Source: Candidatus Thorarchaeota archaeon
GTDB lineage: Archaea; Asgardarchaeota; Thorarchaeia; Thorarchaeales; Thorarchaeaceae
DNA: 64,000 nt
Assembly (NCBI GenBank): GCA_011364905.1
Contig: RDNZ01000006.1
Span: 34,865-98,864, forward strand
Direction: 5' to 3'
The stretch's first letter is position 1. Each line of letters starts with the position of its first letter. The position numbers were made by a program, and so were the translations under genes. The notes beneath the pieces are model-generated. The model was not told where the DNA came from and did not search any database. It was given only the letters and a program-made list of their open reading frames with translations. This document shows, piece after piece, positions 24,505 to 33,122 of this stretch.

Positions 24505-26352
24505 CTAGAGAGATTCTTCAAAGAACTCAGCAAGACGACCTAGAAGAATCTTAACATTCTTCTCACGAACGATACCATGACCTTCATCGTCAAACACAAG
24601 CTTCTCATATCTAATCTTATTAGCCTCCAATCGCTTCTCTACTTCCAACATGTTTGCTTTTGTCACATTGGGGTCTCTGAGACCCTGAACAATCAAGAGT
24701 CTGCCACGAATGTTTTGTACGTAGTTGATGGGAGACCGCTCTCGATATATCTCAGGCACATCATTTGGAGAACCTCCAAGCATCTCCTCCGAGTATGTTC
24801 GTAGGTCAGGACGAGTTGTTTCATAATCAACAACTAGATCTGTCATTCCGCATATCGGTGCGGCTGCTGCGATGATGCCTGGCGGAAACTGCGTGATAGC
24901 CAACCAACTCATATAGCCACCATAGCTCGTTCCAGTGATACCGACTTTATACGAGAGGGCAATCCCATTTTCTATCAAATGCTCTATTCCAGAACGAATA
25001 TCTTCCTTATCCAGACCTCCCCATCCATCTTGTTTGATGAGCTCACGAAAACGCACACCATAACCTGTAGAGCCTCGATAGTTGGGTTCCAGGATGTTGA
25101 AACCTAGAGAACACAGATACTGAATCCCATAACCAAACTCGTCCTCTGAGTGGGCAGTAGGACCTCCATGAACTCTCACAATCGTTTTACCATTAGGGTT
25201 TCGAGCTGGATATAGCCAGCCGTGAATTGGTGTGTCATCCGCTGAAATCCATCTGACATCCTGAGCTGGGACAAGATCTTCACGTTGAATCGTTGTGCGG
25301 CCAAGGAGGTCAGTGATCAAAGTGAACCTTGATGGGCTTAACTCATTGAGGTTGAAACGCACAATTTCTCCAGGATGAGTTGAGCTATAATAGACACCCA
25401 ACCAGTCCCCATTTGCCAAGTTGGTAATTAGTGAGAGGGTTCCTCGATGTGGAGTCGCGTTCTGCAAAACATCGGTATCCAGATCAAGAATGAAGGTTTT
25501 CTTTCTCGCATTTTGCTCCTCCACAAACACAACATGGTTGGAGTACCTAGGGACCTCCGAAGAACTATAGACTCCCCTCTCAGTTGGATTGGATAGCCAA
25601 TGGATCTCACCTGAGGAGATATCATAGAGTCCAATGCCAACGGAGTCATGACGGACACCATCAATGGTATCAGTATCAAACAGCACTCTACCATCATGGG
25701 TCCAATCTGCGTTGACCTTTGCTTTTGGACCAAAATTCAATATCTCTCGATCTTCATTTCCGTCTATCGATGCAATCCACCACTGAGTACCTGAAGGGTC
25801 CTCATCTGCTCGATTATATAGAACATATCTACCATTGGGGTCCACAAATGGAGTTAGGTCAGTCGCTTTGTCGGGTCGTGCAATAACAATCCTAGTAGAT
25901 GACTCTAAGTCATGAACAACGACCCTGAAGGTCTCAGTTTCTTTCTTGGTGTCATAATCATAGTTCACCGAGTATGCAATGAAATCGCCTCGAGGACCAA
26001 AACTGCCCCCGCGCAGGAAAAAGTTGGGCTTTGCTTCAGTCACAGGAATCATGTTTCCGGGATCATCGAGGAAAACCCTATAGAGTGTAACTCGCTCATC
26101 TCTCGCTGTATCCTCACCAACAAGAACTGATTTCGAGTCTGGAGCCCAATCCTCCACAGAGGTGAGTTCTGGAGTGTTAGTGAGAGGTGTAAGAACTCTG
26201 GGCTCATCGATGGATAGCAGGAAGATGTCATAGTTCTCCTGGATTCTGTCTATCGATAGTGCCAGGTGTGTCTTTTGGGGAGAAATTTCATACGAGTCGA
26301 TAGATGGGATGCTCATCAATGAATCCAAGTCAAGGGCTCTGTAGGAAGGCAT
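24505..26352 (-). CDS. S9-family prolyl oligopeptidase / acylaminoacyl peptidase
   Basis: A 615-residue serine peptidase. Residues about 10-350 form a beta-propeller (WD-like blades with repeated SxDxxxI patterns). Residues about 370-615 form the alpha/beta hydrolase domain with the catalytic triad Ser476 (GTSYGGYMSW), Asp560 (QGLRDPNV) and His592 (DDEGHGI). The oxyanion region is VRVHGGP. The family cleaves short peptides or blocked N-terminal residues. There is no signal peptide, so it is cytosolic. No obvious Shine-Dalgarno is present, so the mRNA may have little or no leader. It lies next to, but not overlapping, the CcdA/TlpA pair. Confidence 0.9.
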   Translation of the reverse strand: MPSYRALDLDSLMSIPSIDSYEISPQKTHLALSIDRIQENYDIFLLSIDEPRVLTPLTNTPELTSVEDWAPDSKSVLVGEDTARDERVTLYRVFLDDPGNMIPVTEAKPNFFLRGGSFGPRGDFIAYSVNYDYDTKKETETFRVVVHDLESSTRIVIARPDKATDLTPFVDPNGRYVLYNRADEDPSGTQWWIASIDGNEDREILNFGPKAKVNADWTHDGRVLFDTDTIDGVRHDSVGIGLYDISSGEIHWLSNPTERGVYSSSEVPRYSNHVVFVEEQNARKKTFILDLDTDVLQNATPHRGTLSLITNLANGDWLGVYYSSTHPGEIVRFNLNELSPSRFTLITDLLGRTTIQREDLVPAQDVRWISADDTPIHGWLYPARNPNGKTIVRVHGGPTAHSEDEFGYGIQYLCSLGFNILEPNYRGSTGYGVRFRELIKQDGWGGLDKEDIRSGIEHLIENGIALSYKVGITGTSYGGYMSWLAITQFPPGIIAAAAPICGMTDLVVDYETTRPDLRTYSEEMLGGSPNDVPEIYRERSPINYVQNIRGRLLIVQGLRDPNVTKANMLEVEKRLEANKIRYEKLVFDDEGHGIVREKNVKILLGRLAEFFEESL

Positions 26353-26386
26353 ACCAGAACAGAGTAGAACGAGGTTTTACATCTTT

Positions 26387-27088
26387 TTACAAGAGGTAGA
26401 ACCGAAACCCGAATAGCTGAATAAAGAGTAGCAGACCGATGAAAGCAAGAACTATCCCAACAATGAGTTCGATTTTCCGAGCTTGCTGAGAGATTGTTGA
26501 TGCCATTCGCATCCTAGCCTCACCCGTCACTGCTGCAATCAGGAAATACGGAATCGAAATTGCGATTGATAGGACTAAGAAAAGGAGAGCAATGATGAGG
26601 AAGTCGCTCTCCGCTCCAAAAAGAGCAATCGTACCAAGAATAGCGGGACCTGAACAAGGAGCTGCCAACAACGAATACCCTAGTCCAACTAGGAAAACAC
26701 TCAGGAGGTTGGTTGGAGCTGTTGGTTGCGATCGAAGATTTAGTGAGGTGAATCCAAGTTTCTCTTGCAGGGTAGTAGAAATCATTACAAAACCGAGAAA
26801 GAGAATTATGAGCCCCATTATGGCTTGAAACTCGATATAATACTCAATTAGAAAGCTACCGATAAAGCCAGCAATCAGAACGAAGAATCCAACAGAACTC
26901 AGAATGCCTAAAACAAGGACCGCAGTGACCAGCGCGCTTCTGCCTCGACTATCAGCTGATTGAAGACTATTTATCAAAAACAATGGAAGAAGAGGAAACA
27001 GACATGGGGATACTGCAATATACAAACCAGCTCCAAAGACTCCAGTTAGTTTTGCCAAAAGGAGTCCAAGTTCAACGAAACCCTGCAC
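26387..27088 (-). CDS. CcdA/DsbD-like thiol-electron-transfer membrane protein
   Basis: A 233-residue six-helix membrane protein of the CcdA / DsbD beta-domain family. Each three-helix half begins with the diagnostic Cys-Pro motif: SPCLFPLLPLF (about 27-37) and AAPCSGPAILG (about 140-150). These paired Cys carry electrons from cytosolic thioredoxin to exported thiol proteins. The TlpA-like thioredoxin encoded 15 bp upstream in the same operon is the obvious outside partner. The start is GTG with GGAG about 9 nt upstream. Confidence 0.9.
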   Translation of the reverse strand: MQGFVELGLLLAKLTGVFGAGLYIAVSPCLFPLLPLFLINSLQSADSRGRSALVTAVLVLGILSSVGFFVLIAGFIGSFLIEYYIEFQAIMGLIILFLGFVMISTTLQEKLGFTSLNLRSQPTAPTNLLSVFLVGLGYSLLAAPCSGPAILGTIALFGAESDFLIIALLFLVLSIAISIPYFLIAAVTGEARMRMASTISQQARKIELIVGIVLAFIGLLLFIQLFGFRFYLL

Positions 27089-27103
27089 TCCATTAGTCTC
27101 CTT

Positions 27104-27688
27104 CTAAAGAATTGATGTCACCCTTGTGGATATGCTCGCATCTGACCACAAACCAACATGGAAGTACCTGAAGATTCCATTGCTATCAATCAGAACCATT
27201 GATGGAATTGATGTGATAACGAAGTAGTTCATGAACTGCGTATCATCCACACCGTGTGCCCATGATAGACCTCGTGAAGATTTGTAAAGGGCCATCATAG
27301 AGGGCGATTCAGATGTATCAACAGTGAGCGAAACTACAACTACTGTCCCAGCCATATCGTCGGCTATTGTCTGAAGATATCCATTCTCCGTGGAACATGT
27401 TGAGCACCAAGTAGCCATAAGGTCCACAAGAACGACTTGCCCTCTCAGACTACTTAATGAGAGTGTAGAATTGTCAGACATCTCAAACTCCCAGTTACTC
27501 GGAACTTCTAGTCCAAGCTCCAATAGGTCTCTGTCTGTGGTGGTTTTTGTTAGCGGACTAGCTTCAGGGAATGTGAGAAATGATGCGCCAACAACTATTC
27601 CAACAACAACAATCACCATGGTTGCTCCAACAAGTGCAAGTTTCCCAGATTCCATAGTAGATGGCCCTCTCACAATAGGGTATATCAT
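27104..27688 (-). CDS. Membrane-anchored TlpA/ResA-like thioredoxin
   Basis: A 194-residue protein. Residues about 15-40 are a signal anchor. Residues 58-194 are a thioredoxin fold of the TlpA/ResA class with the active-site motif ATWCSTCSTENG (about 92-103) and a cis-Pro loop (TSIPSMVLID). It faces outward and probably keeps exported thiols reduced or builds disulfides, with electrons from the CcdA-like protein encoded just downstream. A TATA-like element about 22 nt before the ATG suggests a leaderless transcript. Confidence 0.88.
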   Translation of the reverse strand: MIYPIVRGPSTMESGKLALVGATMVIVVVGIVVGASFLTFPEASPLTKTTTDRDLLELGLEVPSNWEFEMSDNSTLSLSSLRGQVVLVDLMATWCSTCSTENGYLQTIADDMAGTVVVVSLTVDTSESPSMMALYKSSRGLSWAHGVDDTQFMNYFVITSIPSMVLIDSNGIFRYFHVGLWSDASISTRVTSIL

Positions 27689-28232
27689 GTTTGGTCTTCA
27701 GGCAACTTAAATCAGTTGTGTAAGTAGCATGCACAACCGAAGGGATCTCCCAAGGGATCTACAACTCTTTCCTATTAGTTCTCTGTTTCTTGATTATGCT
27801 ACCACACCAGGAGCGGATAATGTAGGTCCATGGAATTTTCATTTTGTAGTTTGGATAATATCGGTTCAAACGACTGATTCCACTAAATTTCCTGCGTGGA
27901 CGGATGACTGCAAGGCTCGCATAGCTAAGACCCCTGACGACGTCACTAGACGAAGGTTCGGTCGTCCAGCATGAAAGATTCGACTGACTTCTACACCAGT
28001 TTCCAGTCATGCAATGAGCTGCTACAGACCTGCCTCTATTCGTACATTCGCAATACAGTATTCCTGCAAATTCGATTAAATCACTGCAATAGTAGCAATT
28101 CAGGCAGGTTTTCGTAAGACTCCCTCCGTTTCAAGTTTATTGGGACACAACTTCATATAGATTTCGAACATGATGAAATTCAAACACACATCAAGAAAAA
28201 ACTGCGACGTCGCTTTTAGGATTAAATGATCA
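27689..28232. other. 544-bp gap without a convincing gene
   Basis: This stretch separates the TlpA gene from the PadR operon. It contains an 81-codon open frame on the plus strand (27729-27974) and an overlapping one on the minus strand, but neither has a ribosome site, a recognisable motif or protein-like hydrophobic patterning. I looked for tRNA arms around 27940-27975 and found only a chance stem. It may hold decayed coding sequence or regulatory DNA. Confidence 0.4.
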
Positions 28233-28436
28233 CTATGCTTCTTGAGTATCTTCTTTCTGCATCTCTTCAATCTTCTCATCAATATGTTTGATGTGATCCT
28301 CAAGTCTTGATTTAAAGGCCTCTAGACTCTTGATTTTAGTTTCCTTGCTTTGTTCGAATGGTGCGCATCCCATTGAGTACATGAAAGGACCCATGAAGTA
28401 GCCAAGATTTCCATGACCTCTGTGTTCTCTACACAA
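28233..28436 (-). CDS. Small coiled-coil partner of PadR regulator
   Basis: A 67-residue protein. The N-terminus is rich in Gly, His and Phe (HRGHGNLGYFMGPFMYSMG); residues about 30-62 form a charged coiled coil (KSLEAFKSRLEDHIKHIDEKIEEM). Small Gly-rich plus coiled-coil proteins of this kind (DUF5320-like) often sit directly after PadR genes in archaea and bacteria. It starts at TTG 3 bp after the padR stop, with a GGAGGTG sequence inside the end of padR. The function is unknown; co-transcription with PadR suggests a linked role. Confidence 0.65.
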   Translation of the reverse strand: MCREHRGHGNLGYFMGPFMYSMGCAPFEQSKETKIKSLEAFKSRLEDHIKHIDEKIEEMQKEDTQEA

Positions 28437-28439
28437 CTC

Positions 28440-29018
28440 CTATTTCTCACCTCCATCCTCGCTATTGGAGCTCTTCATATCACTCAGTTGTTTGTTGACC
28501 CAATTGAGTTCATGCTGCAGGTAAGAACGATACTGTTTTAGGAACTCGAGGTGTTTCTGAGAGCAACTGCCAGTTTCGCATCTGGCCTTCATGGCTGCAA
28601 ATCCAATTGGGCTACGTTCACGAACGGTCCAGTCCAATAGAGGCGCAGCCGCCCTCTCACCAGCCTGACTCACAAGAAAACGCCAGATTTTTCCCTGAGC
28701 GCCCCACTCAACATCGAGGTTTTGTAGAGCAGCGGAAAGCACTTGTTTTCCCTTTTGGGTCAGTTGATATTCAACAGTGTCCGGCCCTTCTTCTTGAAGG
28801 ACATGAGTGCCTTGGATCAACTCCTTTTCGACCAGTCGATGAAGCGCAGGATAGATAGTCCCGCTCTTTACCCTCCTTGGCCCAAGGCGTTCTCCAAGTT
28901 TCTGGATTACGATGTATCCATGAGCTGGATTGTTCTTTAGAATTGCGAGAATGAGCAGTTCAACTGGACTGAGTCTTGTCCCTTGAGATGTGTGCCTGCT
29001 CATACCATGGAAAGCCAT
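28440..29018 (-). CDS. PadR-family transcription regulator
   Basis: A 192-residue PadR regulator. The N-terminal winged helix (residues about 18-95) has the family pattern SPVELLILAILKNNPAHGYIV, RVKSGTIYPALHRLVEKELI and EYQLTQKGKQVL. The C-terminal half (110-185) is the helical dimerisation region (HLEFLKQYRSYLQHELNWV). PadR proteins repress their own operon and nearby exporters or stress genes and respond to hydrophobic ligands. The operon promoter at 29018-29077 carries two ATGT-N8-ACAT-type sites, so autoregulation is likely. The small coiled-coil protein follows 3 bp downstream. Confidence 0.9.
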   Translation of the reverse strand: MAFHGMSRHTSQGTRLSPVELLILAILKNNPAHGYIVIQKLGERLGPRRVKSGTIYPALHRLVEKELIQGTHVLQEEGPDTVEYQLTQKGKQVLSAALQNLDVEWGAQGKIWRFLVSQAGERAAAPLLDWTVRERSPIGFAAMKARCETGSCSQKHLEFLKQYRSYLQHELNWVNKQLSDMKSSNSEDGGEK

Positions 29019-29077
29019 ATGTAGACACCAACTTATGTAGAGCTCTACTTATGCTATGTAGACATCTACATATAAGT
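29018..29077 (-). promoter_or_regulatory. padR promoter with two PadR-type operators
   Basis: Site A at 29055-29072 is a perfect palindrome, TATGTAGACATCTACATA, containing ATGT-N8-ACAT, the known PadR/LmrR operator form. Site B at 29034-29051 is the same with one mismatch (TATGTAGAGCTCTACTTA). A third half-site TATGTAGA lies at 29018-29025, touching the start codon. A TATA-like CTTATATG on the minus strand overlaps site A (about 29070-29077), and the expected start site falls near site B, so bound repressor would block transcription. Confidence 0.7.
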
Positions 29078-29262
29078 CTTGAGCAATGTTGTGAGTATTA
29101 TAGACGTGCCATTGACATTGGGATCGGCCACGACAAGTCTTGGATGGAAAGTCGGATTACCATTCATGGTAATGGCATTTATCCTTCCAATTATCATGCT
29201 CAATGAGTTAACTGTCAAATGAACAAGTCCGATACTGCAAAGAATAACAAAAGCTCTAGGAG

Positions 29263-29925
29263 CTAACGAGGTTCAATTTGAACGTGTTGAAAAGACTCCT
29301 GCGGATGGTCATGAAGAACCACCGAACTCTGGGTTTGTTTGAGGTTCCACGGAGCAGTAAGAAATATGATTGCATGAGGACGAGACTTCTTATCAACATT
29401 GACGTAACCCTTCTTCATAAGCTCCTTCACAAGTTTCCTGATAACGCTCTTTTTATCGCCAGTGACTTGAGCAAGCTGTTTGTAGTCAGTACGGTGATAT
29501 CTTTGGATGACTTTGAGAAGATTGAACTCCGGAATTGAATCGATCGCCGCGTGAAGAGATTCGTTCTCTCGTCTGATTGCGTTCTCATCACCCTCCAGAA
29601 GTCTGCCTATCTCCGCTCGGAGGTCTTGGATTTCCTCGTTGAATGATAGACGTTCAGCTTCATAACGTGCAATGACACCATTCGACGAATGGACCAGCTC
29701 AGCACTTAGATCATTTCCCAATCCATCTAGTGCCTCGCGTGAGGCCATTCGGGACTCTTTGATGATTCCAATAATGTCTTCAGTTTCCAACCACTGGCCC
29801 TCAATCAAGTCCTCCATCTGTGAAAAATACGTGTCCAGCCTTTTAACCCATAAATCACGGACCTCCTGCAATACCCCAGCAACACGAAGAGTCATTCTTG
29901 CCGCATTGTCATCGGTGGTTGTCAT
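29263..29925 (-). CDS. Coiled-coil protein with C-terminal winged helix
   Basis: About 220 residues. Residues 10-140 are helical and heptad-rich (LQEVRDLWVKRLDTYFSQM, EIQDLRAEIGRLLEGDENA). Residues about 145-205 form a winged helix (FNLLKVIQRYHRTDYKQLA, DKKSVIRKLVKELMKKGYV). This layout suggests a DNA-binding dimer. The ORF also opens at 29949, but ATG 29925 (MTTTDDNA) looks the more natural start. No ligand domain is visible and the target is unknown. Confidence 0.7.
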   Translation of the reverse strand: MTTTDDNAARMTLRVAGVLQEVRDLWVKRLDTYFSQMEDLIEGQWLETEDIIGIIKESRMASREALDGLGNDLSAELVHSSNGVIARYEAERLSFNEEIQDLRAEIGRLLEGDENAIRRENESLHAAIDSIPEFNLLKVIQRYHRTDYKQLAQVTGDKKSVIRKLVKELMKKGYVNVDKKSRPHAIIFLTAPWNLKQTQSSVVLHDHPQESFQHVQIEPR

Positions 29926-30001
29926 CAGTGTCACAATCACAAAATGCATCTTGGCAAAATTAGAGCTAGTGTCACGTGGGTATGACCTGCGTTGCCTTTG
30001 G

Positions 30002-30838
30002 TCATGCTTCTACCCAAAAAACCCTATCTTTAATGCTCTCAATTGTACTTGGCCAAAGATTGTATGATAGTCCAACATTTGCCATAAGAGGAACTGTGTC
30101 ATCCACCATAAATACCTCAAGACCTGTACAGTAGTACAATGGTGTGATATCAACCGTCTTCATCTGATTCTCACTTATGTCAAGCCACAGGAGATTCGGA
30201 CACTCACGCAAGGTGTCCAAGTCGATTTGGAGAAACCCTGCAGACCTCAACCAAAGACCTTCTAGAGCTTTGCAGTTCTTCAGTGGAGATATGTCCAATT
30301 GCTCCAGTTGATTGCCCTCAAGAAACAGCTCCTGAAGATTCAAACAACCTGACAGGGGTTCCAAACCAATATCATAAAGCTCATTGTTATCAAGTCTTAG
30401 AAATCGAAGTACTGCACTCTTTCTCAGGGGTGAAAGATCAATCTCGTGGAAGTCATTAGACTGAAGATTCAACTCCTGAAGTTTCAAACAGGACATTAAT
30501 GGAGATAAATCAATACGCTGAAGTTTGTTGATCTCAAGAGACAGCGCATCAAGATTGGCACAACTCTCGATTCCAGTGAGATCGATTGAAGATATCAGAT
30601 TAGAACTTAGATTCAGTCTCTCAAGACTTGGACAATCCCTCAACGGCTCAAGATCTATTTTTCTGATTAGATTGGCTGAAAGATTGATTTCTCTCAGTGT
30701 TTTGCACTGAGTTAATTGTGACAAATCAATTTCAACGATTTTTCGTCCAGAGAGGTCAACCACCTTGACATCATCTTGTGTCTGGAAGTAGAGCTCGACA
30801 CCATTTTCGATTCTGAACGAGATATTGATTTCAACCAT
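30002..30838 (-). CDS. Cytosolic leucine-rich-repeat protein
   Basis: A 278-residue protein built almost wholly of about nine 24-residue leucine-rich repeats with consensus L-x-x-L-x-L-x-x-N-x-L-x-x-I-D-L-x-P-L-x-x-C (for example LRFLRLDNNELYDIGLEPLSGC). The regular IDLSPL strand and Cys resemble the SDS22/typical LRR classes. A C-terminal cap (VFMVDDTVPLMANVGL) is shared with the next gene. There is no signal peptide or anchor, so it acts inside the cell, presumably as a protein-binding scaffold. It is a tandem paralogue of the gene at 30909-31643. Partner unknown. Confidence 0.85.
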   Translation of the reverse strand: MVEINISFRIENGVELYFQTQDDVKVVDLSGRKIVEIDLSQLTQCKTLREINLSANLIRKIDLEPLRDCPSLERLNLSSNLISSIDLTGIESCANLDALSLEINKLQRIDLSPLMSCLKLQELNLQSNDFHEIDLSPLRKSAVLRFLRLDNNELYDIGLEPLSGCLNLQELFLEGNQLEQLDISPLKNCKALEGLWLRSAGFLQIDLDTLRECPNLLWLDISENQMKTVDITPLYYCTGLEVFMVDDTVPLMANVGLSYNLWPSTIESIKDRVFWVEA

Positions 30839-30908
30839 ATAATAGACTCCAGCCTATCTTTCACGTGTGTTTGCTACGTTCTTCTCATAAATCGTTAGGT
30901 GTTATAAT

Positions 30909-31643
30909 TCAAACTCGTGTTGAGTGTTCCGGTACCTCGTGGGACCATTGTATTTCTTCTAACCTTTCATTGATCGGGTCAGGAAAGTAAGGAAGATGTT
31001 TGAGCTTGTGATTGGCGGTCAACTCAACAATGTCATCCACAACAAATGACTCCAAATTATCGAAGTGAAACAGCACCGAAATGTCAAGAGTATGCATCTG
31101 GTTTTCGTTGAGGTGAAGATATCTCATGTCCGTGGAGCGCTCCAAGGGGCTAAGATCAATTTTCCGAAGGCGGTTACCCGAAAGTACCAGATATTGTAGT
31201 TTTGATAGCTGTTTGAGAGGACTAAGGTCCAATTCCGTAAGCTCGTTGTCAGCCATATAGAGCCATCTCAATTCTTTGCACGACTGTAGCGGCGATATAT
31301 CCGCATCAATGAGCTGGTTATCAGAGATCTCAAGTGCTTGAAGCTCGAAGCACCTAGATAATGGTTGCAGATTTATGTGAGTCAGCTCATTAGAAGTAAT
31401 ACTGAGAATCTTCAGATTCCTACAGCCTGCCAAGGGCGAGAGATCAATCTCAGTGAGGAGATTCGAGTCAAGATTGAGTTTCTCCAGTTTTCCACATTGA
31501 TTCAAAGGCTCTAAGCTCACTGATTTTATACTAGTGTCTGAAAGATCAATCTCAGTGAAGTAGTCATCTTTAACGACCTGATACTTCTCTCCGTCTGATG
31601 CAACATACCTAATGGTGAACCGTGTCACCTCGTTCCTCTCCAT
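30909..31643 (-). CDS. Cytosolic leucine-rich-repeat protein (tandem paralogue)
   Basis: A 244-residue protein with about seven 24-residue leucine-rich repeats of the same consensus as its downstream neighbour (for example LKILSITSNELTHINLQPLSRC) and the same C-terminal cap (ESFVVDDIVELTANHKL). The two genes lie 70 bp apart on the same strand and clearly arose by duplication, with the repeat number changed since. No signal peptide. A TATA-like CTTTATTATGG (about 31690-31700 on the minus strand) lies at a suitable distance upstream of the ATG. Confidence 0.85.
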   Translation of the reverse strand: MERNEVTRFTIRYVASDGEKYQVVKDDYFTEIDLSDTSIKSVSLEPLNQCGKLEKLNLDSNLLTEIDLSPLAGCRNLKILSITSNELTHINLQPLSRCFELQALEISDNQLIDADISPLQSCKELRWLYMADNELTELDLSPLKQLSKLQYLVLSGNRLRKIDLSPLERSTDMRYLHLNENQMHTLDISVLFHFDNLESFVVDDIVELTANHKLKHLPYFPDPINERLEEIQWSHEVPEHSTRV

Positions 31644-31745
31644 TTTTTATTTGTAGTTTCCCTTGATTTCTTTTGCGTTTATGTCATGAACCATAATAAA
31701 GGTCACTCGTCAAAGAAAAAATGTCGCGAAATGTGTCAATATGCT

Positions 31746-32288
31746 TCAACTTCGGTCTAAATGAGCCCATGGCAGAGGGTCTGGTATAGTTTGCGCAAAC
31801 CTGTTGATGATTTCTCGAACGCCATCTGGGTTGTGAACTCCATCGAACACAAGAGCGGGTTTTTCGTCGTCCACTGATGTGTATATCTCAACGTCACCCA
31901 TCCCCACTTTCCGTTCATCAGGAGGCCCAGAGCAATGAAGCATTGCAATTTCATCATAAAAGACTCTCTTGGTCTTTCGTGAAAAGACTCCTGTTCGTAC
32001 TCTCACATTCCAGGTGGTTATAATGTATAGTGTAAACCATCGCCTGCTTTCAGCCCAGGCAACCAATATAATACCAAAAATCATTGCCCCAGCACTTAAT
32101 GACCAAGATACCAAATCACGAGGAAGCCCGCCATAAGAAGTAACGGTCATAAAACCCATCCCGACAATAAAGACAACAGTCCCAAATACATAGTAAAAGA
32201 TGAATGAGGCTCGCTTGGGATAGAATATACTCACCAATCGTTCCCTCGATTCTGCGGGGAAAGGTTCTTCGGGACTTGTTTCAGTCAT
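31746..32288 (-). CDS. PH-like (bPH2/YdbS-type) membrane protein
   Basis: About 180 residues. Two transmembrane helices (about 28-50 and 63-85) are followed by a compact beta-rich domain (WFTLYIITTWNVRVRTGVFSR, VFYDEIAMLHCSGPPDE, VEIYTSVDD, ALVFDGVHNPDGVREIINRF) that looks like the bacterial PH-like domain found in YdbS/YdbT-like proteins. The final helix (DGVREIINRFAQT) is the usual closing helix of a PH fold. Such proteins sit at the membrane and bind lipids or proteins. ATG 32288 is taken as the start; a GTG at 32297 would add three residues. Confidence 0.7.
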   Translation of the reverse strand: MTETSPEEPFPAESRERLVSIFYPKRASFIFYYVFGTVVFIVGMGFMTVTSYGGLPRDLVSWSLSAGAMIFGIILVAWAESRRWFTLYIITTWNVRVRTGVFSRKTKRVFYDEIAMLHCSGPPDERKVGMGDVEIYTSVDDEKPALVFDGVHNPDGVREIINRFAQTIPDPLPWAHLDRS

Positions 32289-32372
32289 AAGGTCCACTCG
32301 GGAGGTTCGTTGTAATCAACTTATGAAGATGTCGACAAATCTATCCAGTATTTTTGCCATATATTTTCTTTT

Positions 32373-32960
32373 CTAGAGTTTCGCCCCACACTCTGAACAC
32401 TTTGTCAAACCTTGCTCATTCTTTGCACCACAATTGGGACAACTGATTAGTACTACTTTTTCCCGTTCTATGGTATGTCTCACTTCTGGCGTTGGAGTTA
32501 CTTGATCTCCTGAGGTTGGAGTTTCATGTTCTACTGCTTCATCGGTAGGATAAATCTCCCATAATCTATCACACGCATGCACAACATGACCAACTAGAGT
32601 CTTAACTTCGTCACCAGTAAGGTCCGTGTCGTTGCTTTCTGCAAGGACAATGATGTCATCTTCGTTATCAATAGCAAACTTCACACCATTTGCTTTCCAA
32701 GATTCTTTTAGCATATCATACGCAAGTTTCATCCTATTTGCTTCTGCAACTTCATAGAAATTAGTGAATGGTGCGATGATGTAAACCCACGTTTCCTCTT
32801 CATTTGATTCAATCCTAATTTTTAGGTCTTCAAAGTGGTTCGTCTTCCACCTCATCATCAAGACGCGGTCTTCTCGTGTATACTTAATTTCGAGAGAATC
32901 AAGCAATGAAGCAATATGGTCTATAACACTCAATGCGAGCACCTCTTTGGTGCATGCCAT
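32373..32960 (-). CDS. YbjN/chaperone-like domain protein with C-terminal zinc ribbon
   Basis: A 195-residue soluble protein. Residues 10-125 have the alpha-beta pattern of YbjN / type III secretion chaperone-like domains (IDHIASLLDSLEIKYT, DLKIRIESNEEETWVYIIAPF, a helical MKLAYDMLKESW, IVLAESNDTDLTGDEV). A Pro/Thr linker follows, and the last 25 residues are a zinc ribbon (CPNCGAKN, CSECGAKL). The ribbon is common in archaeal cytosolic scaffolds. The role is unknown. Confidence 0.65.
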   Translation of the reverse strand: MACTKEVLALSVIDHIASLLDSLEIKYTREDRVLMMRWKTNHFEDLKIRIESNEEETWVYIIAPFTNFYEVAEANRMKLAYDMLKESWKANGVKFAIDNEDDIIVLAESNDTDLTGDEVKTLVGHVVHACDRLWEIYPTDEAVEHETPTSGDQVTPTPEVRHTIEREKVVLISCPNCGAKNEQGLTKCSECGAKL

Positions 32961-33122
32961 TGGTTACATATTAAGGTGTTTGGGGCCGGTTGGAGCGGAT
33001 TCCAAGTGAACCTGTAGTACATCAGAAGAATCACTGGCTCAGGTTTATTTACCTTCAAACGTATAGCTAAACAAGTAGCCAGCAGCAGGGTAAAACTCGT
33101 CAGTAGGAGATGCGCGACAGAT

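Noticed and set aside
27729-27974. 81-codon plus-strand frame
   Set aside because: No ribosome site, motif or hydrophobic pattern, and a competing minus-strand frame of similar length overlaps it.
27935-27975. Possible tRNA T-arm (GACGA...TCGTC with a TTCG-containing loop)
   Set aside because: The loop has the wrong size and no acceptor, D or anticodon arms could be placed around it.
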